NCBI GenBank assembly: GCA_947492185.1
Contig: CANLMR010000002.1
Coordinates: 62,001 to 126,000, forward strand
Reading direction: 5' to 3'
Length of the DNA stretch: 64,000 nucleotides
Origin: an uncultured Tenacibaculum sp.
GTDB lineage: Bacteria > Bacteroidota > Bacteroidia > Flavobacteriales > Flavobacteriaceae
In this document: in pieces, positions 43,617 through 53,420 of the stretch
Layout: every line of letters begins with the position of its first letter
Position numbering within the stretch: the first letter of the stretch is position 1
Notes under the pieces: generated by a model
What the model saw: the letters and a program-made list of their open reading frames with translations, nothing else
Database searches by the model: none
Told to the model about the DNA's origin: nothing
Made by a program: the position numbers and the translations under genes

Positions 43617-43657
43617 ATCATAATCAAATTTTATAAAATTTAAAATTACTTTTTGTA

Positions 43658-44293
43658 ATGGTTAAAATAAATCACAATTTTTTAAATATTAGCTTGCTTA
43701 TTGTTTGTACTCTCATTAGTCTATTTCTTTTTCAGAATCTACTAAACATTGATGAAAAGTACCAATTGTTTTTATCTGAAACACTTATAGAAAATAAGGT
43801 TAAAAGCATCATACAAAATAAAGAAAAATGGGAGTGGCTTTCTTATATATTGGTTCTTACACTTTTATTAATTAAAATATTCACTATTAGTTTAATAATA
43901 CAAATAGGAACATTTTTATTTGGAATAGATTTAAAATTTAAAAAAATAATAAATTTTGTTGTTAAGGCTGAATTCGTTTTTGTTATTGTTGCGTTTATAA
44001 AATTAATTTGGTTGTACTTAAAATCAGATTATTCATATTTAGATGCAATATATTTTTACCCTTTATCTATCTTAAATATTGTAGGGCATGAAGATCTTTC
44101 TTCTTGGTTTATATATCCTTTACAAACATTTAATGTATTTGAAATAATATACTGGTTTGTCTTGGCATATTTTTTAGCTAAACAAATAAATAAGCCTACG
44201 GATGTAGGTTTCAAAATTATAGCTAGCAGTTACGGATCTTCTTTATTATTATGGATGGTTGTTATTATGTTTTTTACCCTCAATGCTAACTAA
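43658..44293 (+). CDS. Integral membrane protein of the bacteriocin-like cluster
   Basis: 211 residues with five predicted membrane segments (for example SLLIVCTLISLFLFQNL, LVLTLLLIKIFTISLII, FVIVAFIKLIWLYL, FEIIYWFVLAYFLA, LLLWMVVIMFF). The layout resembles Yip1-like membrane proteins, but I cannot assign a family. It lies 93 bases after the precursor gene and 6 bases before the thioredoxin-like gene. An immunity protein against the peptide is the most attractive guess; help in export is another. Confidence 0.75.
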   Translation: MVKINHNFLNISLLIVCTLISLFLFQNLLNIDEKYQLFLSETLIENKVKSIIQNKEKWEWLSYILVLTLLLIKIFTISLIIQIGTFLFGIDLKFKKIINFVVKAEFVFVIVAFIKLIWLYLKSDYSYLDAIYFYPLSILNIVGHEDLSSWFIYPLQTFNVFEIIYWFVLAYFLAKQINKPTDVGFKIIASSYGSSLLLWMVVIMFFTLNAN

Positions 44294-44299
44294 TATATA

Positions 44300-44818
44300 A
44301 TGAAGATAAAAAATTTAAAAACTATTGTATTCTTTTTATTTGCTTTTGTCATTATTTCTTTAAGCATTCAAGTTGTAATGAAGATTAATCAAAAGAATCA
44401 AGTATCTGCGATACTCCAAATTATGCCTAAATTTTTATTTAAAACATTAGAAAATAAAGATTTTTCAAATGATAACTTAAATAAAAATTTAAATACTGTT
44501 TTTATTTATTTTAACACAGAATGTGAATATTGTAAAGATGAGGCAAAGTTACTATCAAACAAAAAAACATCTATTAAAAATATTGAGTTTATTTTTGTTT
44601 CCTCTGAGGCAATTCAGAGTATAAAACAATTCGCTTCATTTTACAATTTAGATTCTTCCCTTTCAATAACCTTTTTGCAAGATAGTCAAGATGTTTTTTA
44701 TGAAAAGTTCAATGCTTCTTCTATTCCTTATATCTTGATATATAATAAAAAAAGAGAGTTATTAAAAGCGCATAAAGGACAACTTAATTTTGAATATATC
44801 TCTAATTTAATAGAATAA
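44300..44818 (+). CDS. Membrane-anchored thioredoxin-like protein
   Basis: 172 residues. One N-terminal membrane segment (IVFFLFAFVIISLSIQVVM) places the rest in the periplasm. The thioredoxin-like domain has the redox motif CEYC in FIYFNTECEYCKDEAKLL and the cis-Pro in NASSIPYILIYN. It could form or reduce the disulfide expected between the two Cys of the precursor. It ends 4 bases before the exporter gene. Confidence 0.88.
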   Translation: MKIKNLKTIVFFLFAFVIISLSIQVVMKINQKNQVSAILQIMPKFLFKTLENKDFSNDNLNKNLNTVFIYFNTECEYCKDEAKLLSNKKTSIKNIEFIFVSSEAIQSIKQFASFYNLDSSLSITFLQDSQDVFYEKFNASSIPYILIYNKKRELLKAHKGQLNFEYISNLIE

Positions 44819-44822
44819 ACTA

Positions 44823-46997
44823 ATGTTTCGAAGCTCTTCTAGTAGAATAAATTATACTTACCAAAAATCTTTAGTTTTACAACATGATCATAGTGATTGT
44901 GGTGTTGCTTGTCTATTATCTATAATTAAATATTATAAAGGGAATAATAAAATAGAGAAACTTAGAAGATTAAGCGGTACAACAAAACAAGGAACTACAT
45001 TATTAGGTTTATACCAAACTGCTAAATCTTTAGGTTTTAGAGCAGATGGGAAAAAGGCTAATTTGGAAGATTTAAAACATCAAAAAAAACCTGTAATTCT
45101 TCATGTTACAATTGATAATAGGCTACAACATTACATAGTTTGTTATAACTATATTGACGGTAAATTTATTATTGGAGACCCAGCTAAAGGAATAATATTA
45201 TATAGCCAAGATGAACTTCAAAAAATATGGGAATCTGGTACTTTCTTAACACTAGACCCAAATAAAAATTTCATTAAAGAAAAAGATGAGAAAAAAGCTA
45301 AATTTAAATGGTTTTTGCATTTAATAAAAAAGGATAAAAAATTATTAATATTTAGTACCACATTAGCGCTGATAGTATCTATACTTAGTATGGTAATGGC
45401 TGTTTTTTCACAAAAGTTGATTGATGATATTTTACCTTCGAAAGACTATTCAAAATTAGCTACAGGAATAGTTTTAGTTAGTATTTTGCTTTTAATGCGT
45501 GTAGCTTTTTCGGCGTTGCGATTTTATTTTTTAATGAATCAAAAAAGAGATTTTAATAATCGTATTGTAAACAGTTTCTATGGCACTTTACTTTTTTTAC
45601 CTCAAATTTTCTTTGATACAAGAAAAATAGGAGAACTAGTTTCTCGATTAAATGATACAGAAAGAATACAAAAAGTAATACAACAAGTGACAAATAATTT
45701 TATTGTTAATTTACTAGTAACATTTGTTTCAACATTCTTTATTTACTATTATTCTTGGGAAATAGGGATAATTTCTTCAGTAAGTTTACCTTTTTATTTT
45801 ATACTTGTTTATCATTTTAATTCAAAAATAATCAAAACACAAAAGAGTGTAATGCAAAGTAAAGCAAATGCTCAAAGTAACTACATAAATACAATGGGAG
45901 GTGTGACTAGTGTAAAAAATAACAATAAACAGCTTTTATTTAAACAATTGAATAAAGGTATTTATGGAAATTATCAAAATCAAGTATATAAATTAGGTAA
46001 AATCAATATTAAACTTTCTGTCATTTCCGGTATTTTTAGCCTTCTATTTCTCATTTCCATTTTAACTTTTACATCTATTAAAGTGTTTAACAATGCTATG
46101 CAGTTAGGTGAATTAATGGCTATATTGAGTGTATCTGGTTCTTTATTGCCTTCAGTAGCAAGTTTGGCGTTAATTGCCATACCAATAAATGAAGCAAAAG
46201 TAGCATTTAATCGTATGTATGATTTTGTTTCAATTGATAAAGAAAAAGATGGTTTATTGAATCTAGAAAGTATTGATTCAATAAAAATTAAAAACTTATC
46301 TTTTCGGTTTGCTGGCAGATCTAACCTACTGAAAGATGTATCAATAGATGTGTCTAAAGGAGAGTTTATTGCAATTATTGGTGAAAGCGGGAGTGGAAAA
46401 AGTACTTTAGGAAAAATTGTACAAAGATTATATAGCCAAGAAAACGGTGAAATAATTATTAATAATCAGCATTCACTAAAAGATATAAAATTAGAATCTT
46501 GGAGAAATAATATTGGAATAATAGAACAAAATGTTAAGATTTTTAATGGTAATGTTATTGATAATATTATAATGGGAGATAAAACTACTCCAGAAAAATT
46601 AGAAAGTTTTTTTTCAGAGTATGGTTTTGATGCTTTTATTTCAAAATTTCCCCAAGGGTATAAAACCATTTTAGGAGAAGAGGGTGTCAAATTATCTGGA
46701 GGACAAAAGCAAATTATTGCATTTGCTAGGGCGCTATATAAAAAACCACAGTTTTTAATTTTAGATGAATATACATCAGCAATGGATAGAAAAACTGAAC
46801 AATTTTCTTTTGAGCTATTAAATAGAATTAAACCAAATATTGGAGTATTATTTATTACACATAGATTACATACTTTACCAAAATTTGCTGATCGAAGTTA
46901 TGTTTTAGAAGAAGGAGAAACAAAAGTTTTTGGCTCTCACAAGGAATTGTTGAAAACGTCAAACTTTTATAGTAATTATTGGAAAGATTATGACTAA
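44823..46997 (+). CDS. Peptidase-containing ABC exporter (PCAT) for a double-glycine peptide
   Basis: 724 residues. The N-terminal C39 peptidase has Cys26 in LQHDHSDCGVACLLSI, His in RLQHYIVCYNY and Asp in IIGDPAKG. The six-helix membrane domain spans about 165-445. The ATPase domain is complete: Walker A GESGSGKSTLG, signature LSGGQKQIIAFARAL, Walker B FLILDEYTS, switch His in FITHRLHT. It should cleave and export the peptide of the gene at 43329. No HlyD-type partner is encoded beside it. Confidence 0.96.
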   Translation: MFRSSSSRINYTYQKSLVLQHDHSDCGVACLLSIIKYYKGNNKIEKLRRLSGTTKQGTTLLGLYQTAKSLGFRADGKKANLEDLKHQKKPVILHVTIDNRLQHYIVCYNYIDGKFIIGDPAKGIILYSQDELQKIWESGTFLTLDPNKNFIKEKDEKKAKFKWFLHLIKKDKKLLIFSTTLALIVSILSMVMAVFSQKLIDDILPSKDYSKLATGIVLVSILLLMRVAFSALRFYFLMNQKRDFNNRIVNSFYGTLLFLPQIFFDTRKIGELVSRLNDTERIQKVIQQVTNNFIVNLLVTFVSTFFIYYYSWEIGIISSVSLPFYFILVYHFNSKIIKTQKSVMQSKANAQSNYINTMGGVTSVKNNNKQLLFKQLNKGIYGNYQNQVYKLGKINIKLSVISGIFSLLFLISILTFTSIKVFNNAMQLGELMAILSVSGSLLPSVASLALIAIPINEAKVAFNRMYDFVSIDKEKDGLLNLESIDSIKIKNLSFRFAGRSNLLKDVSIDVSKGEFIAIIGESGSGKSTLGKIVQRLYSQENGEIIINNQHSLKDIKLESWRNNIGIIEQNVKIFNGNVIDNIIMGDKTTPEKLESFFSEYGFDAFISKFPQGYKTILGEEGVKLSGGQKQIIAFARALYKKPQFLILDEYTSAMDRKTEQFSFELLNRIKPNIGVLFITHRLHTLPKFADRSYVLEEGETKVFGSHKELLKTSNFYSNYWKDYD

Positions 46998-47002
46998 CTA
47001 GT

Positions 47003-49012
47003 TTAAATCTTCCAAGTAAATTTAAAAGTAGTGCCTTTATCTGGTTCAGATTCAACCGAAATAAAACCATGATTTTCTGAAACTAACTTTTGAACAATGG
47101 TTAAACCAATACCAGTACTTGTTTCATCATTCTTGTTTAATTGACTAAACATTTCAAAAATTTTCGCATGATATTTAACATCAATTCCTGGACCATTATC
47201 ACTTACTGAAAATAAATACTCATCATCTATAATTAATGCAGATATTTTTATAATAGCCTTTTCTTTATCGTTGTATTTAATTGCATTGCTTATTAAATTC
47301 TGAAAAACGTGTTCTAACTCTATTCTATTGGCTTTAACTTGTATGTCTTCATCAGGTAAATGAATACTATTTTCGTTAGAATGATTAAGAATATCTATTA
47401 CCTCTTTTAATAATTCATTTAAGCTAAATAGCTTCTTTCCTTTATTTCCTTTAGCTACTTTAGAATACTCTAAAAGACCATTAATTAAGGCATCCATTTT
47501 AGTGATTCTTCCTTTTAATAAGCTAAAATGCTTTTTAGCATTCTCATCTAAAACTAAAGCTAAATCTTCTTCAATGAATGTAATTAAAGTATCCATTGCA
47601 ACTAATGGAGCTTTAAGGTCATGAGAAACAATATGATTGAAACTATCTAATTCTGCATTATAGCTTTCTAATTGTCGAAGATTTTCCTTTAATTCAAGAT
47701 TTACTTTAGATAATTCATTAGATTTTAATGAAATTTCTTTTCGTTGTTTAATTGCAAATTCCTTGGCTCTTTCTAACTGTTTAAACGAAGTTGAAAATCG
47801 AAACATTAAAAGCATAGATAATGAAAGAAAAACTAATATATAACCAAAATTTACATAAATAATAGCGTTTTCTAACCTACCTAAAAATACAAAAATGTGT
47901 AAAAAGAAAACTGCAGTACCCAATAACATACTAACTAATAATAATATAGAATCATGTCTGTTTTCTCTAATAGATTTAGCTATTATGAAAAATACATATA
48001 AAATATTAATAATCATTAATGTTAAAAATGGTAAGACAAGTTTAGTAAAATATGGAGCTGGTAAAAGTATTACCAAAATAGCTAGAAAATAAAAGCCATA
48101 TAATAATGTTTTCGAATAAAGTCTGTGAGTAAAGCCTTTAAAAATCTTGTCAAAAAACATACTAGCTGCTGTACCAGCATAAAATAATGATAAATATTCA
48201 ATTTTAGTTAAAAATGCCCAACTTATAGATGGAAAAACATCTGTAAAAGGAGCATATCTACTACTTAAAGCCATATAAGATAAACATACACATGCAATAC
48301 CAAGATGAAATATTGCATTGTCTTTATTCCAGTAAAAGAAAAAGAATAATAGAAAGAAAACACCAATAAAACCAAGGCATCCGATAAATAACATATCAGC
48401 CATTATTTTTTTTCTAGCTTTTGTATTTAAATATTCACTATTTGCTATAATTAAAGGTTTATCAATTCCGCCTTTATTATGATAAAAATTTGCTACTTGA
48501 ATTACAATTTCAAAATTTGATTCATGGATATCTAAAGGCAGAGTTTGTGGAAATCTTCTATGTAAAGTTTTATTTTTTTCTGTAGCAACTTTTCCAATTT
48601 CTGAAACTAATTTTCCATTAATCCAAGTTTTTGATGCCGAATAGGCAGGAGGAATAAAAATTGAAGTATTAGGTCTGTTTAAAGGAATGGAAAATTGTAA
48701 TCTATATGTTGCATAACCAAACGAAGTAAGTTTCTTATTATTTAATGTAAATTCTGTCCAATCATTTAAATTAATAATTGTATCACACTCAATGTTTTTT
48801 ATTAAATCTTTTGGTTCAAGTAATTTATTCCAGTAAAATTCCCATCCAGAATCTAGATGGTATTCGGAGTTAAAATCAAGATCAATTCTTTTAAATTTTA
48901 CTTTAGTAGAATCATTATTAATTGAATTAAAACCAAATGATTGGTTTACAGCAAAAAATAACAACAAGTAACAAACAAAAGATTTCACAATTTGATAGTT
49001 TAATTTATACAT
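47003..49012 (-). CDS. 7TMR-DISM sensor histidine kinase
   Basis: 669 residues from the ATG at 49012 (a longer frame reaches 49042). After a signal peptide comes a jelly-roll 7TMR-DISM extracellular domain (LDSGWEFYWNKLLEP, YATYRLQFSIPL), seven membrane helices, and a coiled coil. The kinase core has the His box FNHIVSHDLKAPL, N box VFQNLISNAIKYND, G1 SDNGPGID and G2 TGIGLTIVQKLV. It senses an unknown external ligand; no response regulator adjoins it. It ends 5 bases from the convergent PCAT gene. Confidence 0.93.
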   Translation of the reverse strand: MYKLNYQIVKSFVCYLLLFFAVNQSFGFNSINNDSTKVKFKRIDLDFNSEYHLDSGWEFYWNKLLEPKDLIKNIECDTIINLNDWTEFTLNNKKLTSFGYATYRLQFSIPLNRPNTSIFIPPAYSASKTWINGKLVSEIGKVATEKNKTLHRRFPQTLPLDIHESNFEIVIQVANFYHNKGGIDKPLIIANSEYLNTKARKKIMADMLFIGCLGFIGVFFLLFFFFYWNKDNAIFHLGIACVCLSYMALSSRYAPFTDVFPSISWAFLTKIEYLSLFYAGTAASMFFDKIFKGFTHRLYSKTLLYGFYFLAILVILLPAPYFTKLVLPFLTLMIINILYVFFIIAKSIRENRHDSILLLVSMLLGTAVFFLHIFVFLGRLENAIIYVNFGYILVFLSLSMLLMFRFSTSFKQLERAKEFAIKQRKEISLKSNELSKVNLELKENLRQLESYNAELDSFNHIVSHDLKAPLVAMDTLITFIEEDLALVLDENAKKHFSLLKGRITKMDALINGLLEYSKVAKGNKGKKLFSLNELLKEVIDILNHSNENSIHLPDEDIQVKANRIELEHVFQNLISNAIKYNDKEKAIIKISALIIDDEYLFSVSDNGPGIDVKYHAKIFEMFSQLNKNDETSTGIGLTIVQKLVSENHGFISVESEPDKGTTFKFTWKI

Positions 49013-49140
49013 CGGGGAAAAAAGGTATAAATAATAGTACATTTTATGTTCAACTAAGCAATGTAGTTAATATTAATGACTTAGTGAAATTAGTTTGATA
49101 AACTATTTTATTTAGGGAATTAATATAAAGTAAAACGACT

Positions 49141-49326
49141 TTATTTGATATTTTTTCTAATTCTACTCATAAGTCTTGTAGAAATTCCTAAAAAAGAAGC
49201 TAAATATTTTACTGGAACTTTTTGTAACAAATGTGGTTCCTGTTGAAGAAGTTTTTTATAGCGTTGATCTGGAGTTTGAGTCAGTAAATTCATGCGATAA
49301 TTAATATTAGTGCATAATAAATACAA
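49141..49326 (-). pseudogene. Remnant of a Crp/Fnr family regulator
   Basis: Only the last 45 residues are readable: QRYKKLLQQEPHLLQKVPVK then YLASFLGISTRLMSRIRKN. This is the C-terminal helix-turn-helix of flavobacterial Crp/Fnr regulators (usual length about 190 residues). The cyclic-nucleotide-binding part is absent upstream. The remnant lies next to the promoter of the ABA4-like operon, which it may once have controlled. Confidence 0.75.
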
Positions 49327-49423
49327 TTCAAGATTAAATAACGATGTTTCAAAATTATTGGTTTCTATAACTCCCTAATTATGTAGAGATTTGGTTCATA
49401 ACTATTTATTAAAAAATAAAACT

Positions 49424-49855
49424 ATGACACCAACAGAAATATTTTCAATGGCTAATTTCATTGCGATGCCAATGTGGTTCTTATTGATTTTTGTTCCGAA
49501 ATGGAAAGTAACAAGATTCCTTATTGATTATAAGATAATTCCTATACTATTATCCTTAATTTATGCTGTTTATATAATTCAATACTTAGCAACCCAAGGA
49601 ATGATGGATTTTGGAAGCTTGAATTCTGTAATGGAATTATTTACAAAAGAAAATGCTGTTTTAGCAGGATGGGTTCATTATTTAGCTTTTGATCTTATAG
49701 TGGGGATGTGGATGATTAATCAAAATGAAAAATATAAGCTTCATCAACTATTAATGGCACCTTGCTTATTTGCCACTTTTATGTTTGGACCTATAGGTTT
49801 TTTACTTTTTACAATTATAAAAACAATAAAAAAAAGATATTATGAAATACATTAA
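49424..49855 (+). CDS. ABA4-like membrane protein (DUF4281)
   Basis: 143 residues from the ATG at 49424 (a GTG at 49391 is less likely). Four membrane segments and the stretches FSMANFIAMPMWFLLIFVPK, GWVHYLAFDLIVGMWM and GPIGFLLF match DUF4281, named after plant ABA4 of neoxanthin synthesis. In bacteria the function is open. It overlaps the next membrane protein gene by 14 bases and opens an operon with a LytS/LytTR pair. Confidence 0.9.
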   Translation: MTPTEIFSMANFIAMPMWFLLIFVPKWKVTRFLIDYKIIPILLSLIYAVYIIQYLATQGMMDFGSLNSVMELFTKENAVLAGWVHYLAFDLIVGMWMINQNEKYKLHQLLMAPCLFATFMFGPIGFLLFTIIKTIKKRYYEIH

Positions 49856-50642
49856 GCAGATATTTAGCATAATAAAAAAGAGTAGCCCAATACTATATGG
49901 TATCGTAATTACACATTTATTTTTTGCTTTAGGATGTATAATTGGATTTATTATAGATGATCGTATCCTTATGGGAGTTAATGTTTGGATTAAACCATTA
50001 AAATTTTCAATTTCAGGAGCTGTATATATAGCAACTGTCGGATATTTAATTACACTATATCCATATTCAAAAATTAAGAAGAATATTATCAATAATATAG
50101 TTTCATGGACATTACTTATTGAGATTGGAATAATTATTTATCAAGCTTCTAGAGGTGTAAAGTCACATTATAATGAATCTTCTTTATTTGATGCTTTATT
50201 ATTTGCGGCTATGGGGATTTTAATTGCTATTAATGTTTTAATAATGATTTTATTTATTTTTGATTCTATTCGATTGAAATTAAAAGTAAAAAAACCTGTT
50301 CAAAGTGCTATAATCATGGGATGGATTATTATTGTACTTGGTAGCTGGGTAGGCGGACAAATGATTAGTCAAATGTCTCATAATGTTGGAATCGCAGATG
50401 GAGGAGAAGGATTACCATTAGTAAATTGGAGTACAGTTGCTGGAGATTTAAGAATTGCACACTTTTTTGGTTTGCATGGTATACAAATTATACCTTTATT
50501 CGCAGTAGTTATATCTAAAAAAATGAATATAGCTCCTAAAAATCAAATATCAGCAGTTATATTTTTTGGATTATTATATGCTGCTTTGATTGGTTTTACT
50601 TTCTATCAAGCTAAACAAGGAATACCTTTTATAAGACTATAA
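49842..50642 (+). CDS. Hypothetical membrane protein
   Basis: 266 residues with about seven membrane segments (ILYGIVITHLFFALGCIIGF, GAVYIATVGYLITLY, ALLFAAMGILIAINVLIMIL, GWIIIVLGSWVGGQMI, IIPLFAVVI, IFFGLLYAALIGFTFY). Conserved-looking polar stretches include WIKPLKFSISG and FFGLHGIQIIP, the latter with two His. I recognise no named family. Overlaps with the ABA4-like gene and tight spacing to the kinase suggest that the membrane proteins and the two-component pair work together. Confidence 0.8.
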   Translation: MKYIKQIFSIIKKSSPILYGIVITHLFFALGCIIGFIIDDRILMGVNVWIKPLKFSISGAVYIATVGYLITLYPYSKIKKNIINNIVSWTLLIEIGIIIYQASRGVKSHYNESSLFDALLFAAMGILIAINVLIMILFIFDSIRLKLKVKKPVQSAIIMGWIIIVLGSWVGGQMISQMSHNVGIADGGEGLPLVNWSTVAGDLRIAHFFGLHGIQIIPLFAVVISKKMNIAPKNQISAVIFFGLLYAALIGFTFYQAKQGIPFIRL

Positions 50643-50645
50643 TAC

Positions 50646-51719
50646 ATGTTATTATTCAATAGAAAAAAACGAATACAATATCTAGGTTTTAATGACTTCT
50701 GGTTTAGTTTAATTGGAATTTTAATCTTAAGCTTTATAACTGACTATTTGTTTAGTAAATCTTTTATTAGGTTACCATTTTCTATTGCAATATGGAGTTG
50801 GAGTGTATCTTTATTCTTTACCATTTGCGATTGGATGATTCTTAGAGGAATATTAATTCTATTGAGAAAAAAATATCCAAATTTTGAAGATGATACAAGG
50901 CGAATTATTATCTTTTTATCTTCCATAATAATAGTCGTTACTTTAGTAGATTATCTAGGAGGGAAATGGATTACTTTCTTTTTTTCTTTGCTTGGTGATA
51001 ATGTAAATCATACCACTCAATTAAGAATTTTACTGCCAGTAACAATTATTACAACAATGACAATGGCTATTTATGAAGCCATTTATTATTATGTTCGATT
51101 GAAAAAATCGATTCGAGAGGAAGAACAAACAAAACAAATAGTTATCCAAGCACAACTTGACACATTAAGAAATCAAGCGCAACCACATTTTCTCTTTAAT
51201 AGTTTAAACACGTTACGAGATATTATTGATCAAGATCCAAAGGAGAATGCAAAAACATTTGTAGATAATTTATCGAATGTATATCGTTTTATTATTGAAT
51301 CAGGAAATTCCAATTTAATTTCGTTAGAGAAAGAAATTAAGTTTGTAAAGGCTTATATACATATTCAAAAAGAACGATTTGGAGAGAATTTAAAAGTAAA
51401 TTGGAATATTCCGTCTAAAGATTTACATAAACTAATCGTTCCAATGAGTTTACAACTTTTAACTGAAAATGCTATAAAACACAATGTTGTATCGAAATCA
51501 AAACCACTTGAAATCACTATAGAATTCATAGATGGAAAGGTGTTAGTTTCAAACAACATACAATTGAAGTCGACAAAACTTCCTTCAACTAAAATTGGTT
51601 TAAAAAATATAGAAAAACGTTACAGTTTAATATCTAATAATCCTATTATAATTGAAAATGACAACGATTATTTCAAAGTGTTTTTACCTTTATTACAATC
51701 ATCTGAATTAAAGAAATAG
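50646..51719 (+). CDS. LytS-family sensor histidine kinase
   Basis: 357 residues with four N-terminal membrane segments and a cytoplasmic kinase domain. The His_kinase box reads QPHFLFNSLNTLRDIID, and the ATPase part shows VPMSLQLLTENAIKHN and KIGLKNIEKRY. It phosphorylates the LytTR regulator encoded 2 bases downstream. The signal may come from the membrane proteins of the operon. Confidence 0.94.
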   Translation: MLLFNRKKRIQYLGFNDFWFSLIGILILSFITDYLFSKSFIRLPFSIAIWSWSVSLFFTICDWMILRGILILLRKKYPNFEDDTRRIIIFLSSIIIVVTLVDYLGGKWITFFFSLLGDNVNHTTQLRILLPVTIITTMTMAIYEAIYYYVRLKKSIREEEQTKQIVIQAQLDTLRNQAQPHFLFNSLNTLRDIIDQDPKENAKTFVDNLSNVYRFIIESGNSNLISLEKEIKFVKAYIHIQKERFGENLKVNWNIPSKDLHKLIVPMSLQLLTENAIKHNVVSKSKPLEITIEFIDGKVLVSNNIQLKSTKLPSTKIGLKNIEKRYSLISNNPIIIENDNDYFKVFLPLLQSSELKK

Positions 51720-51721
51720 TT

Positions 51722-52474
51722 ATGAACCTACTTATTATTGAAGACGAACCAAGAGCAGCAAGACAATTAGAGAATTTACTCAATGAAAGTGGTTTAAATT
51801 ATAATTTACTTGATATAATTGATTCTGTAGAAGATACTATTTCTTGGTTTAAAATAAATAAAAACCCTGATTTAGTGTTTATGGATATTCAATTGGCGGA
51901 CGGTTTGAGTTTTGAGGTATTTCAACATATAGAAGTAGAATCACCAATAATTTTTACCACTGCTTTTGATCAATATGCAATTCAAGCTTTTAAAGTAAAT
52001 AGTGTAGATTATTTACTTAAACCTATTCAGCAAGAAGATTTAGATACTGCGTTAGCTAAATTTAATAAAACAAACTTATCTAATGGAATTCAACCTGGAA
52101 TTTTAAAACAACTTCTTGACTCCATGCAAGAGCCACAATATAGATCTGGAATATTGGTAAAAGAGGGTAGTGGGTTTATACAAATAAACATATCTGAAAT
52201 ATTATATGTTTATTCTGAAAGTAGTATCACGTTTGGTGTTACTCATAACAAACGATTCATTATAGATGAAACTATAGATCTATTGTTTTCCTCTTTAAAT
52301 CATTCTCAATTTTACAAGATTAATCGAGGACAAATTGTTTCTAAATCTTCAATTGAAAAAGTAAATTCACACTTTAATCACAGAGTTAAATTATCAATTA
52401 CTAACCCCAGAGATCAAGCATTTATTGTAAGCAGACAAAAAACTAGAGATTTTAAGCAATGGTTGAATTCCTAA
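51722..52474 (+). CDS. LytTR family response regulator
   Basis: 250 residues. The receiver domain begins LLIIEDEPRAARQLENLL and has the phosphorylated Asp in LVFMDIQLADG and Lys in VDYLLKPIQQED. The LytTR DNA-binding domain is at about 145-250 (LVKEGSGFIQINISEILYV, FYKINRGQIVSKSSIEKV). It completes the two-component pair with the gene before it. Confidence 0.95.
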   Translation: MNLLIIEDEPRAARQLENLLNESGLNYNLLDIIDSVEDTISWFKINKNPDLVFMDIQLADGLSFEVFQHIEVESPIIFTTAFDQYAIQAFKVNSVDYLLKPIQQEDLDTALAKFNKTNLSNGIQPGILKQLLDSMQEPQYRSGILVKEGSGFIQINISEILYVYSESSITFGVTHNKRFIIDETIDLLFSSLNHSQFYKINRGQIVSKSSIEKVNSHFNHRVKLSITNPRDQAFIVSRQKTRDFKQWLNS

Positions 52475-52499
52475 TTTTAAAGACATTAAAAGTTCAATC

Positions 52500-53420
52500 T
52501 TATTTCAAAATTGAATGAACTCCTTTTTCTAACTCATATAAAGTTGTAATTTCTTTATCTGTTAGGCTTCTATTATAAATTGATAATTCGTCCATTAATC
52601 CAATATATCCAAGTCCTAAGTAAATATTAGACTTATCTAGCTCCCAAGTAAAAGGCGTATCAATATTTTCTCTTGTTCCTTTTAGTTCTCCATTCATGTA
52701 CAAAGACGTTTTTCCTTTTTTTGTATTTAATTCAGAAATATTAATCAAAATATGTGTCCATTGACCGCTGCCAAAAGGTGGGTTTTTAACTCCTGTTAAA
52801 CGCTTATTAAAAATTGGATTTTCATTATCTGGACCTTCTGGATTTGGATTCCAAACATCACGATCACCAATAACTCCTAATCTAAAATCACGAGGATTTT
52901 CTTTAGTAAAATCAACCCAAATAGCAGCATCATTATAACTTACATCTGTAATTTGAATTGGATCACAATAACCTGGTTCTAAATCTTTAGCTGGATCTAA
53001 ACTCAACCAAAACGAAATAGCTCCACTCCAATTAATTGTATCATATGCAATGTTTTTAGTGCTCGGATAGTAGATATAGCCTTTACTTCTCTTAGTAAAA
53101 GCTAAACCTGTTCCAAATTTCCCTTTACTTTCCTCAAGTTTAATATCTGGTTTATGCAATCCTACTTTTGCAGAATCAACTGCTTTACGATTAGGAACTG
53201 TATACATCTCAGCATCTCCTAGTGCAAAATCAGCTTTAACTCCTTTGTCAAAAGAAGCATAAAAAGTCAAAGCTTTCTTTAATTCTAGAGTAGTGTTGTC
53301 TATTACGGATTTTTGCTTTTCTTTCGTTTCCTTTTTCTCTTGCTTACAAGAACTAAAGATTGATATTGAAAGGACAGAAAGAATAATAAATTTATTAGTA
53401 ACTGAAATATTAAACTTCAT
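52500..53420 (-). CDS. LamG-like domain lipoprotein
   Basis: 306 residues with a lipoprotein signal (FIILSVLSISIFSSCKQ). The body is a concanavalin A-like/LamG domain (about 50-300): ALTFYASFDKGVKADFA, WSGAISFWLSLDP, QWTHILINIS, SLYMNGELKGT, YIGLMDELSIYNRSLTDKE. It probably binds a carbohydrate or another ligand at the cell surface. It is convergent with the LytTR gene. The gap 53421-53714 upstream shows nothing I can name. Confidence 0.9.
   Translation of the reverse strand: MKFNISVTNKFIILSVLSISIFSSCKQEKKETKEKQKSVIDNTTLELKKALTFYASFDKGVKADFALGDAEMYTVPNRKAVDSAKVGLHKPDIKLEESKGKFGTGLAFTKRSKGYIYYPSTKNIAYDTINWSGAISFWLSLDPAKDLEPGYCDPIQITDVSYNDAAIWVDFTKENPRDFRLGVIGDRDVWNPNPEGPDNENPIFNKRLTGVKNPPFGSGQWTHILINISELNTKKGKTSLYMNGELKGTRENIDTPFTWELDKSNIYLGLGYIGLMDELSIYNRSLTDKEITTLYELEKGVHSILK

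Noticed and set aside
43349..43627. 92-residue minus-strand reading frame over the bacteriocin-like gene
   Set aside because: Its Pro/Ala repeats are the mirror of the Gly/Ala-rich codons of the precursor; it has no promoter and includes the terminator.
46855..47070. 71-residue minus-strand reading frame at the PCAT/kinase junction
   Set aside because: It overlaps two clearly real convergent genes and is rich in Leu and Phe, as usual for antisense frames.
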